Shown here: piece by piece, positions 7,398-13,467 of the stretch | How positions within the stretch are numbered: position 1 is the stretch's first letter | How the letters are laid out: each line of letters starts with the position of its first letter | NCBI GenBank assembly: GCA_033763635.1 | Contig: JANRKG010000273.1 | Location: 1-13,590, forward strand | Reading direction: 5' to 3' | Source: JANRKG01 sp033763635 | Lineage (GTDB): Bacteria > Cyanobacteriota > Cyanobacteriia > GCF-001939115 | Length of the DNA stretch: 13,590 nt | The notes under the pieces: generated by a model | Databases searched by the model: none | What the model was told of the DNA's origin: nothing | The model's input: the letters and a program-made list of their open reading frames with translations, nothing else | Translations under genes and position numbers: made by a program

Positions 7398-7435
7398 GGT
7401 GATGGGTAATCGGGAAGTTCCCATTACCCATCACC
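7398..7435. terminator. Long hairpin between convergent ilvC and psaK
   Basis: Arms GGTGATGGGTAAT (7398-7410) and ATTACCCATCACC (7423-7435) pair over 13 bp, and the inner GGGA/TCCC extends the stem after a one-base bulge. It sits 21 bp after the ilvC stop and 9 bp past the psaK stop. No long T-run follows on either strand, so it may be a bidirectional transcript-end hairpin or a dispersed repeat copy instead of a classic intrinsic terminator. GTAATCGG is duplicated at 7392-7399 and 7406-7413. Confidence 0.6.
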
Positions 7436-7444
7436 TATCTACTT

Positions 7445-7714
7445 CTAGATCACACCCGTATTCCGCAACCCTAAGATGATGCCTGCGCCAATAATATGAC
7501 CAAAGCTCATCGTAGCAAGGAGTTCGGGAGTTCCAAACTTATCCCAGATTGCGGGCAATTTCAGGGGCAAACGAGGACCGCCTTCACCCGCATGTTGGAT
7601 GGCAAAGCGACCGATCGCAACTGCGAACAGGCAGCTTAAGCTCATAATGATGCCGATCGTTGGAGTCCACTCCCCCGTCTTGGGAACCGCCGCAAATAAG
7701 ATAGAGTAAAGCAA
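7445..7714 (-). CDS. psaK: Photosystem I reaction centre subunit X
   Basis: PsaK is a small thylakoid membrane protein at the outer edge of photosystem I with two transmembrane helices. Here TM1 is about TPTIGIIMSLSCLFAVAIG and TM2 is within LLATMSFGHIIGAGIILGL, ending in the typical LRNTGVI; the GEWTPTIGIIM and SFGHIIGAG motifs identify it. I place the start at TTG 7714, giving 89 residues, in line with the usual 85-90. The next upstream in-frame ATG (7750) would add twelve residues unlike any PsaK leader. AGGAGA (7721-7726) lies at correct spacing for TTG only. The short N-terminal hydrophobic stretch (LYSILFAAV) fits the PsaK presequence. The gene is divergent from trpF, convergent with ilvC, and its promoter has a consensus TATAAT. 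Confidence 0.93.
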   Translation of the reverse strand: MLYSILFAAVPKTGEWTPTIGIIMSLSCLFAVAIGRFAIQHAGEGGPRLPLKLPAIWDKFGTPELLATMSFGHIIGAGIILGLRNTGVI

Positions 7715-7720
7715 TGTTTC

Positions 7721-7726
7721 TCTCCT
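7721..7726 (-). promoter_or_regulatory. Ribosome binding site deciding the psaK TTG start
   Basis: The minus strand reads AGGAGA, ending six bases before the TTG at 7714. It is the only good Shine-Dalgarno near the 5' end of psaK and lies inside the frame that an ATG start at 7750 would require. Confidence 0.7.
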
Positions 7727-7755
7727 GTTTTGATAAACGTATCCAAACAAGAAGA

Positions 7756-7761
7756 ATTATA
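7756..7761 (-). promoter_or_regulatory. psaK -10 box (consensus)
   Basis: TATAAT on the minus strand, 42 bases upstream of the TTG start. The -35 at 16-18 bases is poor, which suggests activator dependence. It lies in one arm of the inverted repeat 7757-7778 that also carries the trpF -10 candidate. Confidence 0.55.
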
Positions 7762-7773
7762 GAGATCTGCTTC

Positions 7774-7779
7774 TATAAA
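7774..7779 (+). promoter_or_regulatory. Candidate trpF -10 box
   Basis: TATAAA on the plus strand, 28 bases upstream of the TTG start of trpF, with no good -35. It forms the mirror arm of the inverted repeat (TTATAGA at 7757-7763, TCTATAA at 7772-7778). Confidence 0.35.
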
Positions 7780-7807
7780 ACTGCGATTTGTTTGAAGAGT
7801 GTAACAG

Positions 7808-8482
7808 TTGGCAAAACTTCGCATTAAGATTTGCGGCATTACGAAGCCCGATCAGGGACGGGCGATCGTTGAACTGGGAGCGACCGCATTGGGTTTTATC
7901 TGTGTGCCCAGTTCTCCCAGATATATTGACCCTCAACGAATTCACGAGATTGTAGAGCAGTTGTCTGTGAGGGTCGATCGCATTGGGGTTTTTGCCAACA
8001 CAACCCTCTCTGAGATTTGTGAAACTGCCCGGATTGCCAAACTCACTGGCATACAGCTACACGGCAGCGAGTCTCCCCAATTCTGCCATGCGGTTCGAGA
8101 CACCTTACCTGAAGTCGAACTACTGAAGGCGTTTCGTGTGAAAAGCCCGGAGACGTTAGAGCAGATTCAAGCCTACACCGGACACATGGATACTCTGTTG
8201 CTGGATGCTTACCATCCCCAGTTGTTAGGGGGAACTGGGCACACGATCGATTGGTCCCAGTTACAAAAGTCTGATTTTCCCTGTCCCTGGTTTTTGGCTG
8301 GAGGCTTAACACCTGATAACGTCCTACAGGCTCTAGCGCTGTTGCAACCTGACGGAATTGACCTGTCGAGTGGGGTAGAACGATCGCCTGGAGATAAGGA
8401 TCTAGGGAAGATCACAGACCTGTTTGAGCAATTGCGAAAGGGATTGGAAAACAGAAGGCCAAAGATAGAAGACCAAAGATAG
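7808..8482 (+). CDS. trpF: Phosphoribosylanthranilate isomerase
   Basis: TrpF catalyses the Amadori rearrangement of phosphoribosylanthranilate in tryptophan synthesis, as a cytoplasmic TIM-barrel. The N-terminal strand carries the catalytic Cys in IKICGIT (C9). The general-acid Asp is in LLLDAYHPQLLGGTG (D133). Phosphate-binding loops appear in LAGGLTPDNV and IDLSSGVE. The start is TTG; an in-frame TAA lies immediately upstream, and homologues begin near KICGIT, so no longer start is possible. At 224 residues it is about ten longer than usual. The extra C-terminal residues (NRRPKIEDQR) are encoded by a repeated intergenic-type sequence (8459-8482). Other trp genes are not nearby, which is usual in cyanobacteria. 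The gene is divergent from psaK and convergent with folE. Confidence 0.95.
   Translation: MAKLRIKICGITKPDQGRAIVELGATALGFICVPSSPRYIDPQRIHEIVEQLSVRVDRIGVFANTTLSEICETARIAKLTGIQLHGSESPQFCHAVRDTLPEVELLKAFRVKSPETLEQIQAYTGHMDTLLLDAYHPQLLGGTGHTIDWSQLQKSDFPCPWFLAGGLTPDNVLQALALLQPDGIDLSSGVERSPGDKDLGKITDLFEQLRKGLENRRPKIEDQR
8459..8482 (+). repeat. Short direct repeat forming the trpF 3' end
   Basis: CCAAAGATAG occurs at 8459-8468 and 8473-8482, a period of 14 bases; the second copy contains the TAG stop of trpF. Purine-rich strings like this are, from memory, common dispersed intergenic repeats in some cyanobacteria. Confidence 0.55.
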
Positions 8483-8493
8483 ATAACAAAAAA

Positions 8494-8525
8494 CAGAGGG
8501 CAGAAGTATTCCCTTCTGTCCTCTG
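8494..8525. terminator. Hairpin after trpF
   Basis: CAGAGGGCAGAAG (8494-8506) pairs with CTTCTGTCCTCTG (8513-8525): 13 pairs including one G-T, with a 6-base loop. It starts 12 bases after the trpF stop. No T-run follows on the plus strand; on the minus strand the stem is followed by TTTTTTGTT, so it is a better intrinsic terminator for folE read leftward. It probably serves both convergent genes. Confidence 0.65.
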
Positions 8526-8563
8526 ACCTCCTTAGGAAATTTCTGAAAAACAACCTACCCAAT

Positions 8564-8613
8564 GGTTTCGGCTGCGCTGAACCAGCACCAGCACCCTGAG
8601 CGAAGTCGAAGGG
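8564..8613. repeat. REP-like palindromic intergenic repeat
   Basis: Two imperfect palindromes are adjacent: GGTTTCGGCTGCGCTGAACC (8564-8583) and CCCTGAGCGAAGTCGAAGGG (8594-8613). I recognise the second from memory as a very widespread bacterial repeat, often found in intergenic DNA of cyanobacteria and other phyla. It lies 34 bases past the folE stop codon. Confidence 0.6.
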
Positions 8614-8647
8614 CAACCCACAGGTAAACTCTTTTCTGGAAATCTCC

Positions 8648-9346
8648 TTAAAAGAAAGAAGGCTGATGCCGAATCAGATTCAGGTATTCTTCCCGTGTCT
8701 TTTGATCATCTTGGAATGTACCGAGCATGGCACTGGTTACAGTCCACGATCCAGGTTTTTGCACCCCTCTCATCACCATACACATGTGGGTCGCTTCCAT
8801 GACAACCGCAACCCCCTTCGGTTCCAGAATTGTCTGAACTGCCTCTGCAACCTGGCGGGTGAGCCGCTCCTGCACTTGCAGCCGTCGAGAATACATTTCT
8901 ACAATCCGAGCCAGTTTGCTTAAGCCCACCACCCGTTCGTTGGGAATGTAGGCAACATGTGCTTTACCCATGAAGGGCAGCATGTGGTGTTCGCACAGGC
9001 TGAAAAAGTTAATGTCACGGACCAGAACCATTTCGTTATGGCCCTCGTCAAAAATGGCTCCATTGACCAGTTCTTCTAAAGACTGGTTGTAGCCACTCGT
9101 CAAAAACTGCATCGCTTCTGTCACCCGTTTGGGTGTTTTGAGAAGCCCTTCCCGTTCTGGATCTTCTCCCACCCCTAATAGGATCGTTCTGACGGCTTTT
9201 ACCATCTGCTCATCAGATACCTCCGGGGGCTGTACCTTCGCTTCTTGACCATTTAGAGTGTTGCGATCGGGTCGTACCGTTGGGGTTGTCGGGGCAGACG
9301 GATGGGAGCTAGCGGAGCCGTTGAAACCGTTAGAAGCAATAGTCAT
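8648..9346 (-). CDS. folE: GTP cyclohydrolase I
   Basis: FolE converts GTP to dihydroneopterin triphosphate, the entry step of folate and pterin synthesis in the cytoplasm, as a homodecamer. The zinc ligands are C118 and H121 in FSLCEHHMLPF and C189 in THMCMVMRGV; the spacing of 71 residues between the cysteines equals that of the E. coli enzyme (C110, C181). Other family motifs present are GLLKTPKRVTEAM, YIPNERVVGLSKLARIVE and RLTRQVAEA. The first 40 residues are Ser/Pro/Thr-rich and probably disordered, giving 232 residues in all. The start codon has only a distant AAGGA. The gene lies 49 bp after the SDR on the same strand, the order known from Synechococcus elongatus, and is probably co-transcribed with it. 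Confidence 0.97.
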   Translation of the reverse strand: MTIASNGFNGSASSHPSAPTTPTVRPDRNTLNGQEAKVQPPEVSDEQMVKAVRTILLGVGEDPEREGLLKTPKRVTEAMQFLTSGYNQSLEELVNGAIFDEGHNEMVLVRDINFFSLCEHHMLPFMGKAHVAYIPNERVVGLSKLARIVEMYSRRLQVQERLTRQVAEAVQTILEPKGVAVVMEATHMCMVMRGVQKPGSWTVTSAMLGTFQDDQKTREEYLNLIRHQPSFF

Positions 9347-9395
9347 GGTTAATTTTGTCGTCCTTACAAAGTAATTAAGGAAGTGAATGGGCAGC

Positions 9396-10121
9396 CTAAA
9401 AGGCTCCGGCGTTGGGCATCAGTACGAGTTCTTCGACCACCGCTCCTTCAGGCATGAGGGCAGTGTGGAGAATAGACTGAGCGACCATTTCTGGAGTCAA
9501 CATGGCTGATCGATCGAAGTCAGCATGAACAGTGTCCGTATCCCACAGTGAAGTATTCACTGAGCCTGGACTAATCGTAACGACTCGAATGCCGTGGCTA
9601 CGTTCTTCCGCTGCAAGGGCTTTGGAGAGCGCAACTAGACCAAACTTGCTGACACAATAAGTCCCCCACTCTGGGAACACCTGATGCCCAGCGATGGAAG
9701 AGATATTAATAATGGTTCCCCGGCGACGATCGCGCATACCGGGTAAAACTCCCTGGATGCATTGAAAAACACTGGTGAGATTGAGGTCTAAAACCCGTTG
9801 CCAATCCGATAGTGAAGTATTCATCAGGCGACCTGTATACCCCATCCCAGCATTATTTACAAGAACGTCGATCGGTCCCAACTGCTGATCAAGAGCTAAA
9901 ACTTTTTCCCTCACCTGATCCGTTTGCGCCAGATCAAGCACCTGAGCGTGGGCCTTGACCCCAAACTGACTGGCTTCCGCTGCCACCTGTTGCAAACTTT
10001 CTTGAGAGCGGCTGATGAGAATGACATCAAACCCTGCTTTCGCAAAGGCAAGGGCTGTGGCCCGACCGATGCCGCTACTGGCCCCCGTAATTAAGGCACG
10101 GCGTTGAACTGAAAGGGTCAT
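9396..10121 (-). CDS. Short-chain dehydrogenase/reductase (SDR), substrate unknown
   Basis: This classical SDR of 241 residues has a Rossmann cofactor site TGASSGIG (12-19), the structural NNAG (89-92), and catalytic Ser142, Tyr155 and Lys159 in the motif YCVSK. The family oxidises or reduces alcohols and carbonyls with NAD(P)H. Arg at residue 38 (ISRS) after the second strand suggests NADPH preference. It follows accA after a 418-bp gap and precedes folE by 49 bp on the same strand. In S. elongatus a homologue sits at the same place next to accA-aar-ado, so a role in fatty-acyl, aldehyde or pterin metabolism is conceivable but not shown. An AGG six bases from the ATG is a modest ribosome binding site. 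It is not FabG by context; the exact substrate cannot be read from the sequence. Confidence 0.93.
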   Translation of the reverse strand: MTLSVQRRALITGASSGIGRATALAFAKAGFDVILISRSQESLQQVAAEASQFGVKAHAQVLDLAQTDQVREKVLALDQQLGPIDVLVNNAGMGYTGRLMNTSLSDWQRVLDLNLTSVFQCIQGVLPGMRDRRRGTIINISSIAGHQVFPEWGTYCVSKFGLVALSKALAAEERSHGIRVVTISPGSVNTSLWDTDTVHADFDRSAMLTPEMVAQSILHTALMPEGAVVEELVLMPNAGAF

Positions 10122-10312
10122 GAGATACCTGGATTCTCCCTGAAGTGGCCTTCACCCTGCCCTCACCGCTTTCGGCGATGAATGTCACATTCAATCACGC
10201 TCTAAACGCCTCTACAAAAACCCGCAATACTCTCTGCTGTTTCATCGAAGCGGCTAAACAAAAGATGACTTAAAAGTCAAATCTAGAAATCACTCTATAC
10301 AGAAGATAACTG

Positions 10313-10326
10313 TGTACAACGGTACA
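10313..10326. promoter_or_regulatory. LexA-box-like palindrome
   Basis: TGTACAACGGTACA has arms TGTAC/GTACA around a 4-base centre. The core GTACnnnnGTAC fits the cyanobacterial LexA consensus as I recall it (RGTACNNNDGTWCB), but both outermost positions mismatch. It is about 190 bp upstream of the SDR start. Confidence 0.3.
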
Positions 10327-10400
10327 GATTGTTCAGCGTTTTTTAGGTAAGCATTAGATAAGGAGTCAGGGAAGCGTATCAATCAAAAGCCGGAATGTAA

Positions 10401-10428
10401 TCAAAATTTCTTCATCAAAATTTCTTCA
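10401..10428 (+). repeat. Perfect 14-bp tandem duplication
   Basis: TCAAAATTTCTTCA occurs twice head to tail at 10401-10414 and 10415-10428 with no mismatch. It lies between the accA terminator and the candidate SDR promoter region. Confidence 0.85.
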
Positions 10429-10498
10429 GCTATTCAGAACCAGGGATTTAAGTATCCACTGCAAATGATCTGGGAAGAGAATTTGTGAGAAAGACTGT

Positions 10499-10530
10499 AA
10501 AAAAATGTTACGTCTAGAATTATAACATTT
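10499..10530 (-). terminator. Intrinsic terminator of accA
   Basis: Read on the minus strand, AAATGTTA and TAACATTT form an 8-bp stem (extendable by a T-G pair) around a 12-base AT-rich loop, followed directly by a run of T. It begins 9 bases after the accA stop. The stem is AT-rich, so efficiency may be modest. Confidence 0.65.
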
Positions 10531-10539
10531 CCTGCCGAT

Positions 10540-11520
10540 CTAGCTGGATGCTTCTAAGAACATCCCAATTTTGCGGAACTTCTGATACCGAAGGTCACGA
10601 CGCTCATTTTCTGTGAGTTGACCCAACTCATCCAGGTGTTTGAGTAAAGCTGTCTTCAGAATTCCGACGGCCTGGAGTGGATCAGCGTGGGCACCCCCAA
10701 TCGGTTCTGTGAGAATTTCATCCAGAATGCCTAATCCCTTTAAGTCCTCAGCGGTAATTTTGAGGGCTTCTGCTGCTTGGGGCGCTTTTCCGGCATCTTT
10801 CCAGAGGATTGAAGCACAGGCTTCTGGACTCGCAACGGTGTAAACGGAGTGTTCAAACATCAGCAATCGATCGCCCACACCAATGCCCAAGGCTCCCCCA
10901 GATCCCCCTTCCCCAATCACCGTACAAATAATGGGAACGCCCAAGCGAAACATTTCCCGCAGATTATAGGCAATTGCCTCTCCCTGACCCAATTCTTCCG
11001 CTTCCAGTCCGGCCCAGGCTCCTGGAGTGTCAATAAAGGTCAGAATCGGCATCCCAAAGCGATCGGCATGTTCCATCAACCGCATTGCCTTCCGATACCC
11101 TCCTGGGGAAGCCATGCCAAATTTGCGGACCACATTATCTTTCGTATCTCGCCCTTTCTGATGCCCTAACATCACCACAGGGCGACCCAGGAGTCGGGCT
11201 ACGCCACCCACCAATGCCGGGTCATCTCCTCCAGCCCGATCACCATGTAACTCCACCCATTCATCGCTCATCGCTTGAATGTAATCGAGCGTACTGGGAC
11301 GACGGGGATGACGCGCCACCTGCAACCGTTGAGCAGGAGACAAACTACCAAAAATTTCCTGACGAAGTTGCACAGCCCGTGCCTCAAGCTGACGAATTTG
11401 ATCTGAGACATCGACATCATTTTCTTCGGCAAGTTCTCGAATCTGGTAAATTCGAGCCTCTAATTCTGCCAGGGGCTTCTCAAAATCCAGGAGAATGGGT
11501 CTTCGTTCAGTAGTCGGCAT
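10540..11520 (-). CDS. accA: Acetyl-CoA carboxylase carboxyltransferase subunit alpha
   Basis: AccA pairs with AccD (not in the window) to transfer the carboxyl group from biotin on AccB to acetyl-CoA, making malonyl-CoA for fatty acid synthesis in the cytoplasm. The 326 residues begin with the conserved LDFEKPLAELE and an N-terminal coiled region, then RHPRRPSTLDYI and WVELHGDRAGGDDPA. The crotonase-fold oxyanion region is FIDTPGAWAGLEAEELGQGE, and the Gly-rich GEGGSGGALGIG is at 203-212. Length and ends are typical. No Shine-Dalgarno precedes the ATG; a TAAAAT -10 candidate (11539-11544) would give a short leader. It follows aar by 127 bp and is closed by a terminator. Its position next to aar and ado is conserved in many cyanobacteria and links precursor supply with hydrocarbon production. 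Confidence 0.97.
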   Translation of the reverse strand: MPTTERRPILLDFEKPLAELEARIYQIRELAEENDVDVSDQIRQLEARAVQLRQEIFGSLSPAQRLQVARHPRRPSTLDYIQAMSDEWVELHGDRAGGDDPALVGGVARLLGRPVVMLGHQKGRDTKDNVVRKFGMASPGGYRKAMRLMEHADRFGMPILTFIDTPGAWAGLEAEELGQGEAIAYNLREMFRLGVPIICTVIGEGGSGGALGIGVGDRLLMFEHSVYTVASPEACASILWKDAGKAPQAAEALKITAEDLKGLGILDEILTEPIGGAHADPLQAVGILKTALLKHLDELGQLTENERRDLRYQKFRKIGMFLEASS

Positions 11521-11538
11521 GTCATTAATGGGAAAGCA

Positions 11539-11544
11539 ATTTTA
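11539..11544 (-). promoter_or_regulatory. Candidate accA -10 box
   Basis: TAAAAT on the minus strand ends 18 bases upstream of the accA ATG. No convincing -35 is present at 16-18 bases. If active, accA would have its own start site with a leader of only about a dozen bases. Confidence 0.3.
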
Positions 11545-11562
11545 CCCGAAGCCAGATGCTAA

Positions 11563-11579
11563 GGTCCAGGAGGTGGACC
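11563..11579 (-). promoter_or_regulatory. Hairpin with CCUCC loop in the aar-accA spacer
   Basis: In the sense (minus) RNA, GGTCCA pairs with TGGACC over 6 bp and exposes a loop CCTCC, which equals an anti-Shine-Dalgarno core. There is no T-run after it, so it is not a simple terminator. It could be an attenuator, a pause or processing site, or chance. Confidence 0.35.
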
Positions 11580-11647
11580 CGACTCAAATGAGAAAAAGTG
11601 TTCCTATCCTTTTCAAGAAAGGAAGTCAGGGTTCTAATCAGAAATGC

Positions 11648-12679
11648 TTAAGCAGGATTCGGAACAAGCAACGGTCGGAAACCATGCTTCACAGAAGCCT
11701 GCCCAATTTGTTCCATCTTTTCTACAGTAATCTGATTGCGGCCCCAAGAAAAGTTAGTGTGCCAACCCTCAAATTCCAAAAGCATGGATTCCGCAAAGCA
11801 AGCGAATAGCTGACGGGCTGGTACATCCATATTGACGATTTGCATGATGCGCCAATCAATATCCAGGGAATGCTCCACGATACCGCCATTCAGAACATAC
11901 ACTCCAGGAGCCTGAATTTTAGTTGCCAGGTTCTTAGGATACCCCCCATCAATCAGAAGACAGGGGCGCTTCAGACGGGCGGCATCAATTTCAACTCCTT
12001 TTGCCATGCTGGCGACCCAAACCACAATATCTGCCTGGGGCAATGCTTCCTCCAGGGTCATAATCTTGCCCCGTCCTAGCTCTGCCTGAAGATCGTGCAA
12101 ACGCTCCTGATTACGGGCAATAAGCAAAAGTTCTTTGGTATCAGTGCGAACATCTAACCACCGACAGACGGCACTTCCAATGTCTCCGGTTGCACCACAA
12201 ACCGCCACCGTCGCTTTAGAAAGGTCAATCCCTACCTGTTGAGATGCCTGTTCCACCTGACGACAAATGATGTAAGCCGTGTGGGTATTACCCGTTGTGA
12301 ACCGCTCAAACTCCAGCGTTATATTCCGAACCTGGGTGATTTTTTGCAGATCAAAATTCTCAAAAATAATAGACGAAAAGCCCCCCAGGGCAGTGATATC
12401 AATGTCATGCTTTTGTGCAAGGGCCATTGCATTAATGACCTTACGAGTGGCTGCTTTCATGCGACGACTCGCTAGCATTTCAGGGAGAAAGCAAGACTCC
12501 ACATACTTTCCCTGAATTTTTTGTCCTGTCAAGCTGGTGACGGTGATGTGATCGACAATTTGAGGGGGGGCACTGCACCAAAAGTCTAGATCCTGGTCTG
12601 CATACTCAGGGTAGCCCAGTTCACGGGCAACCGATTGAGCATGTTCCAGGCTTGTAAGATGACCAATTAACCCAAACAT
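11648..12679 (-). CDS. aar: Long-chain acyl-ACP reductase
   Basis: AAR reduces fatty acyl-ACP with NADPH to fatty aldehyde, the first step of cyanobacterial alkane synthesis. The 343 residues align collinearly, from memory, with the S. elongatus enzyme: MFGLIGHLTSLEHA start, FWCSAPPQIVDHITVTS, ESCFLPEMLASRR, ALGGFSSIIFENFD, FTTGNTHTAYIICRQVE. The Rossmann cofactor motif is VAVCGATGDIGSAVCRWLD (158-176). The catalytic Cys that forms the acyl-enzyme thioester is C294 in LFACFAE, the same number as in S. elongatus. The C-terminal FEGWHTNFSWGRNQIT is canonical. It is 51 bp downstream of ado on the same strand, with no terminator between, so the pair is probably co-transcribed; the start has no strong Shine-Dalgarno. 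The tail (LLVPNPA) is slightly diverged. Confidence 0.97.
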   Translation of the reverse strand: MFGLIGHLTSLEHAQSVARELGYPEYADQDLDFWCSAPPQIVDHITVTSLTGQKIQGKYVESCFLPEMLASRRMKAATRKVINAMALAQKHDIDITALGGFSSIIFENFDLQKITQVRNITLEFERFTTGNTHTAYIICRQVEQASQQVGIDLSKATVAVCGATGDIGSAVCRWLDVRTDTKELLLIARNQERLHDLQAELGRGKIMTLEEALPQADIVVWVASMAKGVEIDAARLKRPCLLIDGGYPKNLATKIQAPGVYVLNGGIVEHSLDIDWRIMQIVNMDVPARQLFACFAESMLLEFEGWHTNFSWGRNQITVEKMEQIGQASVKHGFRPLLVPNPA

Positions 12680-12730
12680 GCAAGTCTCTAAACAGGTCTA
12701 TGAATCGCAGAAATGGCTCAAGTCGTTACT

Positions 12731-13426
12731 CTAAGCAGCCACAAGGCCGTGAGCAGACAACCGCATGATGTCACGGTTCGAGAAGCCAATGTTGCCCAAA
12801 GCTTCCCCGTATTGAATCATGAAGTCCTCAACCAGGGCTTCCTTTTCCATGCCAAGAACTTTTGCATCTGCCTCAACCTGATTCAGCATTCGCCAGACGA
12901 TCGGTAGATTTTGGCGATTGGCCTCTTCTAACTCAGCCTTGGACGTTTCAAAATTGGCTTTTAACCACTCTTCTCCAAAGTTGAGGTGACTATACTCATC
13001 CTTCACAACCCCTTCTGTGATCTTACGAGCAAAGTCATCCGCGACTGGGATGTAGATGTTGTAAGCGGCAATTGCAAAGCATTCAATGATCAGCGATTGA
13101 ATGAGAAGGCAAGTTACAATTTTGTCCTGAGCCGCAGCTTCTTGAAAGTTTCCATGTAAGCCTGCAAAGAATTGACGAGCAAATTCCATATCTGCTGTCA
13201 CCTGAAGATTGCGACCACAGGCTTCAAACCCTTTCCTGTGACGGCTTTCCATCTTTGACAGACCAATCAATTGCTCCTTGTTGTCGGGTAAAAGCTCAGC
13301 GAGTCTTTGATAATTTTCAAAAGCCTCCTGTTCCCCTTCAATCACAATTGCATTAATCCGGCTATAAGCATCTTTATAAGTTTCACTGTGGAAATCAATT
13401 TCTGAAGTGGCCTCAAGCTGCGGCAT
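12731..13426 (-). CDS. ado: Aldehyde deformylating oxygenase
   Basis: ADO is a ferritin-like di-iron enzyme that converts C-n fatty aldehyde, oxygen and reductant into the C-(n-1) alkane plus formate. With the start at ATG 13426 (MPQLEATSEIDF) it has 231 residues, the same length as the S. elongatus protein. All six metal ligands are in place: E32, E60, H63 (MESRH), E115 (IIECFAIAAYNIY), E144 and H147 (KDEYSH). An upstream in-frame ATG at 13447 would add MGEDKRP; it has a GGAAG five bases before it, so this longer form cannot be excluded, but the family start is preferred. It is the first gene of the minus-strand ado-aar-accA cluster. A palindrome (13468-13484) lies in its leader or promoter. 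No odd residue is seen in the active site. Confidence 0.97.
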   Translation of the reverse strand: MPQLEATSEIDFHSETYKDAYSRINAIVIEGEQEAFENYQRLAELLPDNKEQLIGLSKMESRHRKGFEACGRNLQVTADMEFARQFFAGLHGNFQEAAAQDKIVTCLLIQSLIIECFAIAAYNIYIPVADDFARKITEGVVKDEYSHLNFGEEWLKANFETSKAELEEANRQNLPIVWRMLNQVEADAKVLGMEKEALVEDFMIQYGEALGNIGFSNRDIMRLSAHGLVAA

Positions 13427-13467
13427 AGGTCTCTTATCCTCTCCCATTAAATCTTCCCGTTAAATCT

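Larger units (their letters stand above)
10122..10539. other. 418-bp intergenic region between accA and the SDR
   Basis: No credible ORF or RNA gene is seen. Going from accA toward the SDR it contains the accA terminator (10499-10530), a 14-bp tandem duplication (10401-10428), a LexA-like palindrome (10313-10326), and a small palindrome GACTTaaAAGTC (10267-10278) that overlaps a minus-strand TTGACT at 10275-10280. Near the SDR start is a small hairpin, TGAATG/CATTCA (10179-10193). TTGACT could be a -35 for the SDR, but the -10 at correct spacing is poor (TTTAGC or TTAGCC). The long spacer implies that SDR-folE has its own promoter. Confidence 0.6.

Noticed and set aside
7782..7806. Possible HLR1 (RpaB) element upstream of psaK
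   Set aside because: One half (GTTACACT on the minus strand) is close to the repeat unit, but the second half matches poorly and the spacing is off, so I do not call it.
10122..10539. Small protein or known small RNA in the accA-SDR gap
   Set aside because: No open frame with a ribosome binding site exists and no recognisable RNA fold is seen; only short palindromes and a tandem repeat.
10640..11513. Plus-strand open frames opposite accA
   Set aside because: They are antisense to a conserved gene and their His/Pro/Gln-rich products have no family resemblance.
11593..11628. Stem CCTTT/AAAGG after aar as an intrinsic terminator
   Set aside because: The stem is only 5 bp and the TTTTT run lies 10 bases away, so it does not fit a rho-independent terminator.
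11495..11809. Plus-strand open frame across the aar-accA spacer
   Set aside because: Most of it lies antisense to the ends of accA and aar; no ribosome binding site and no domain.
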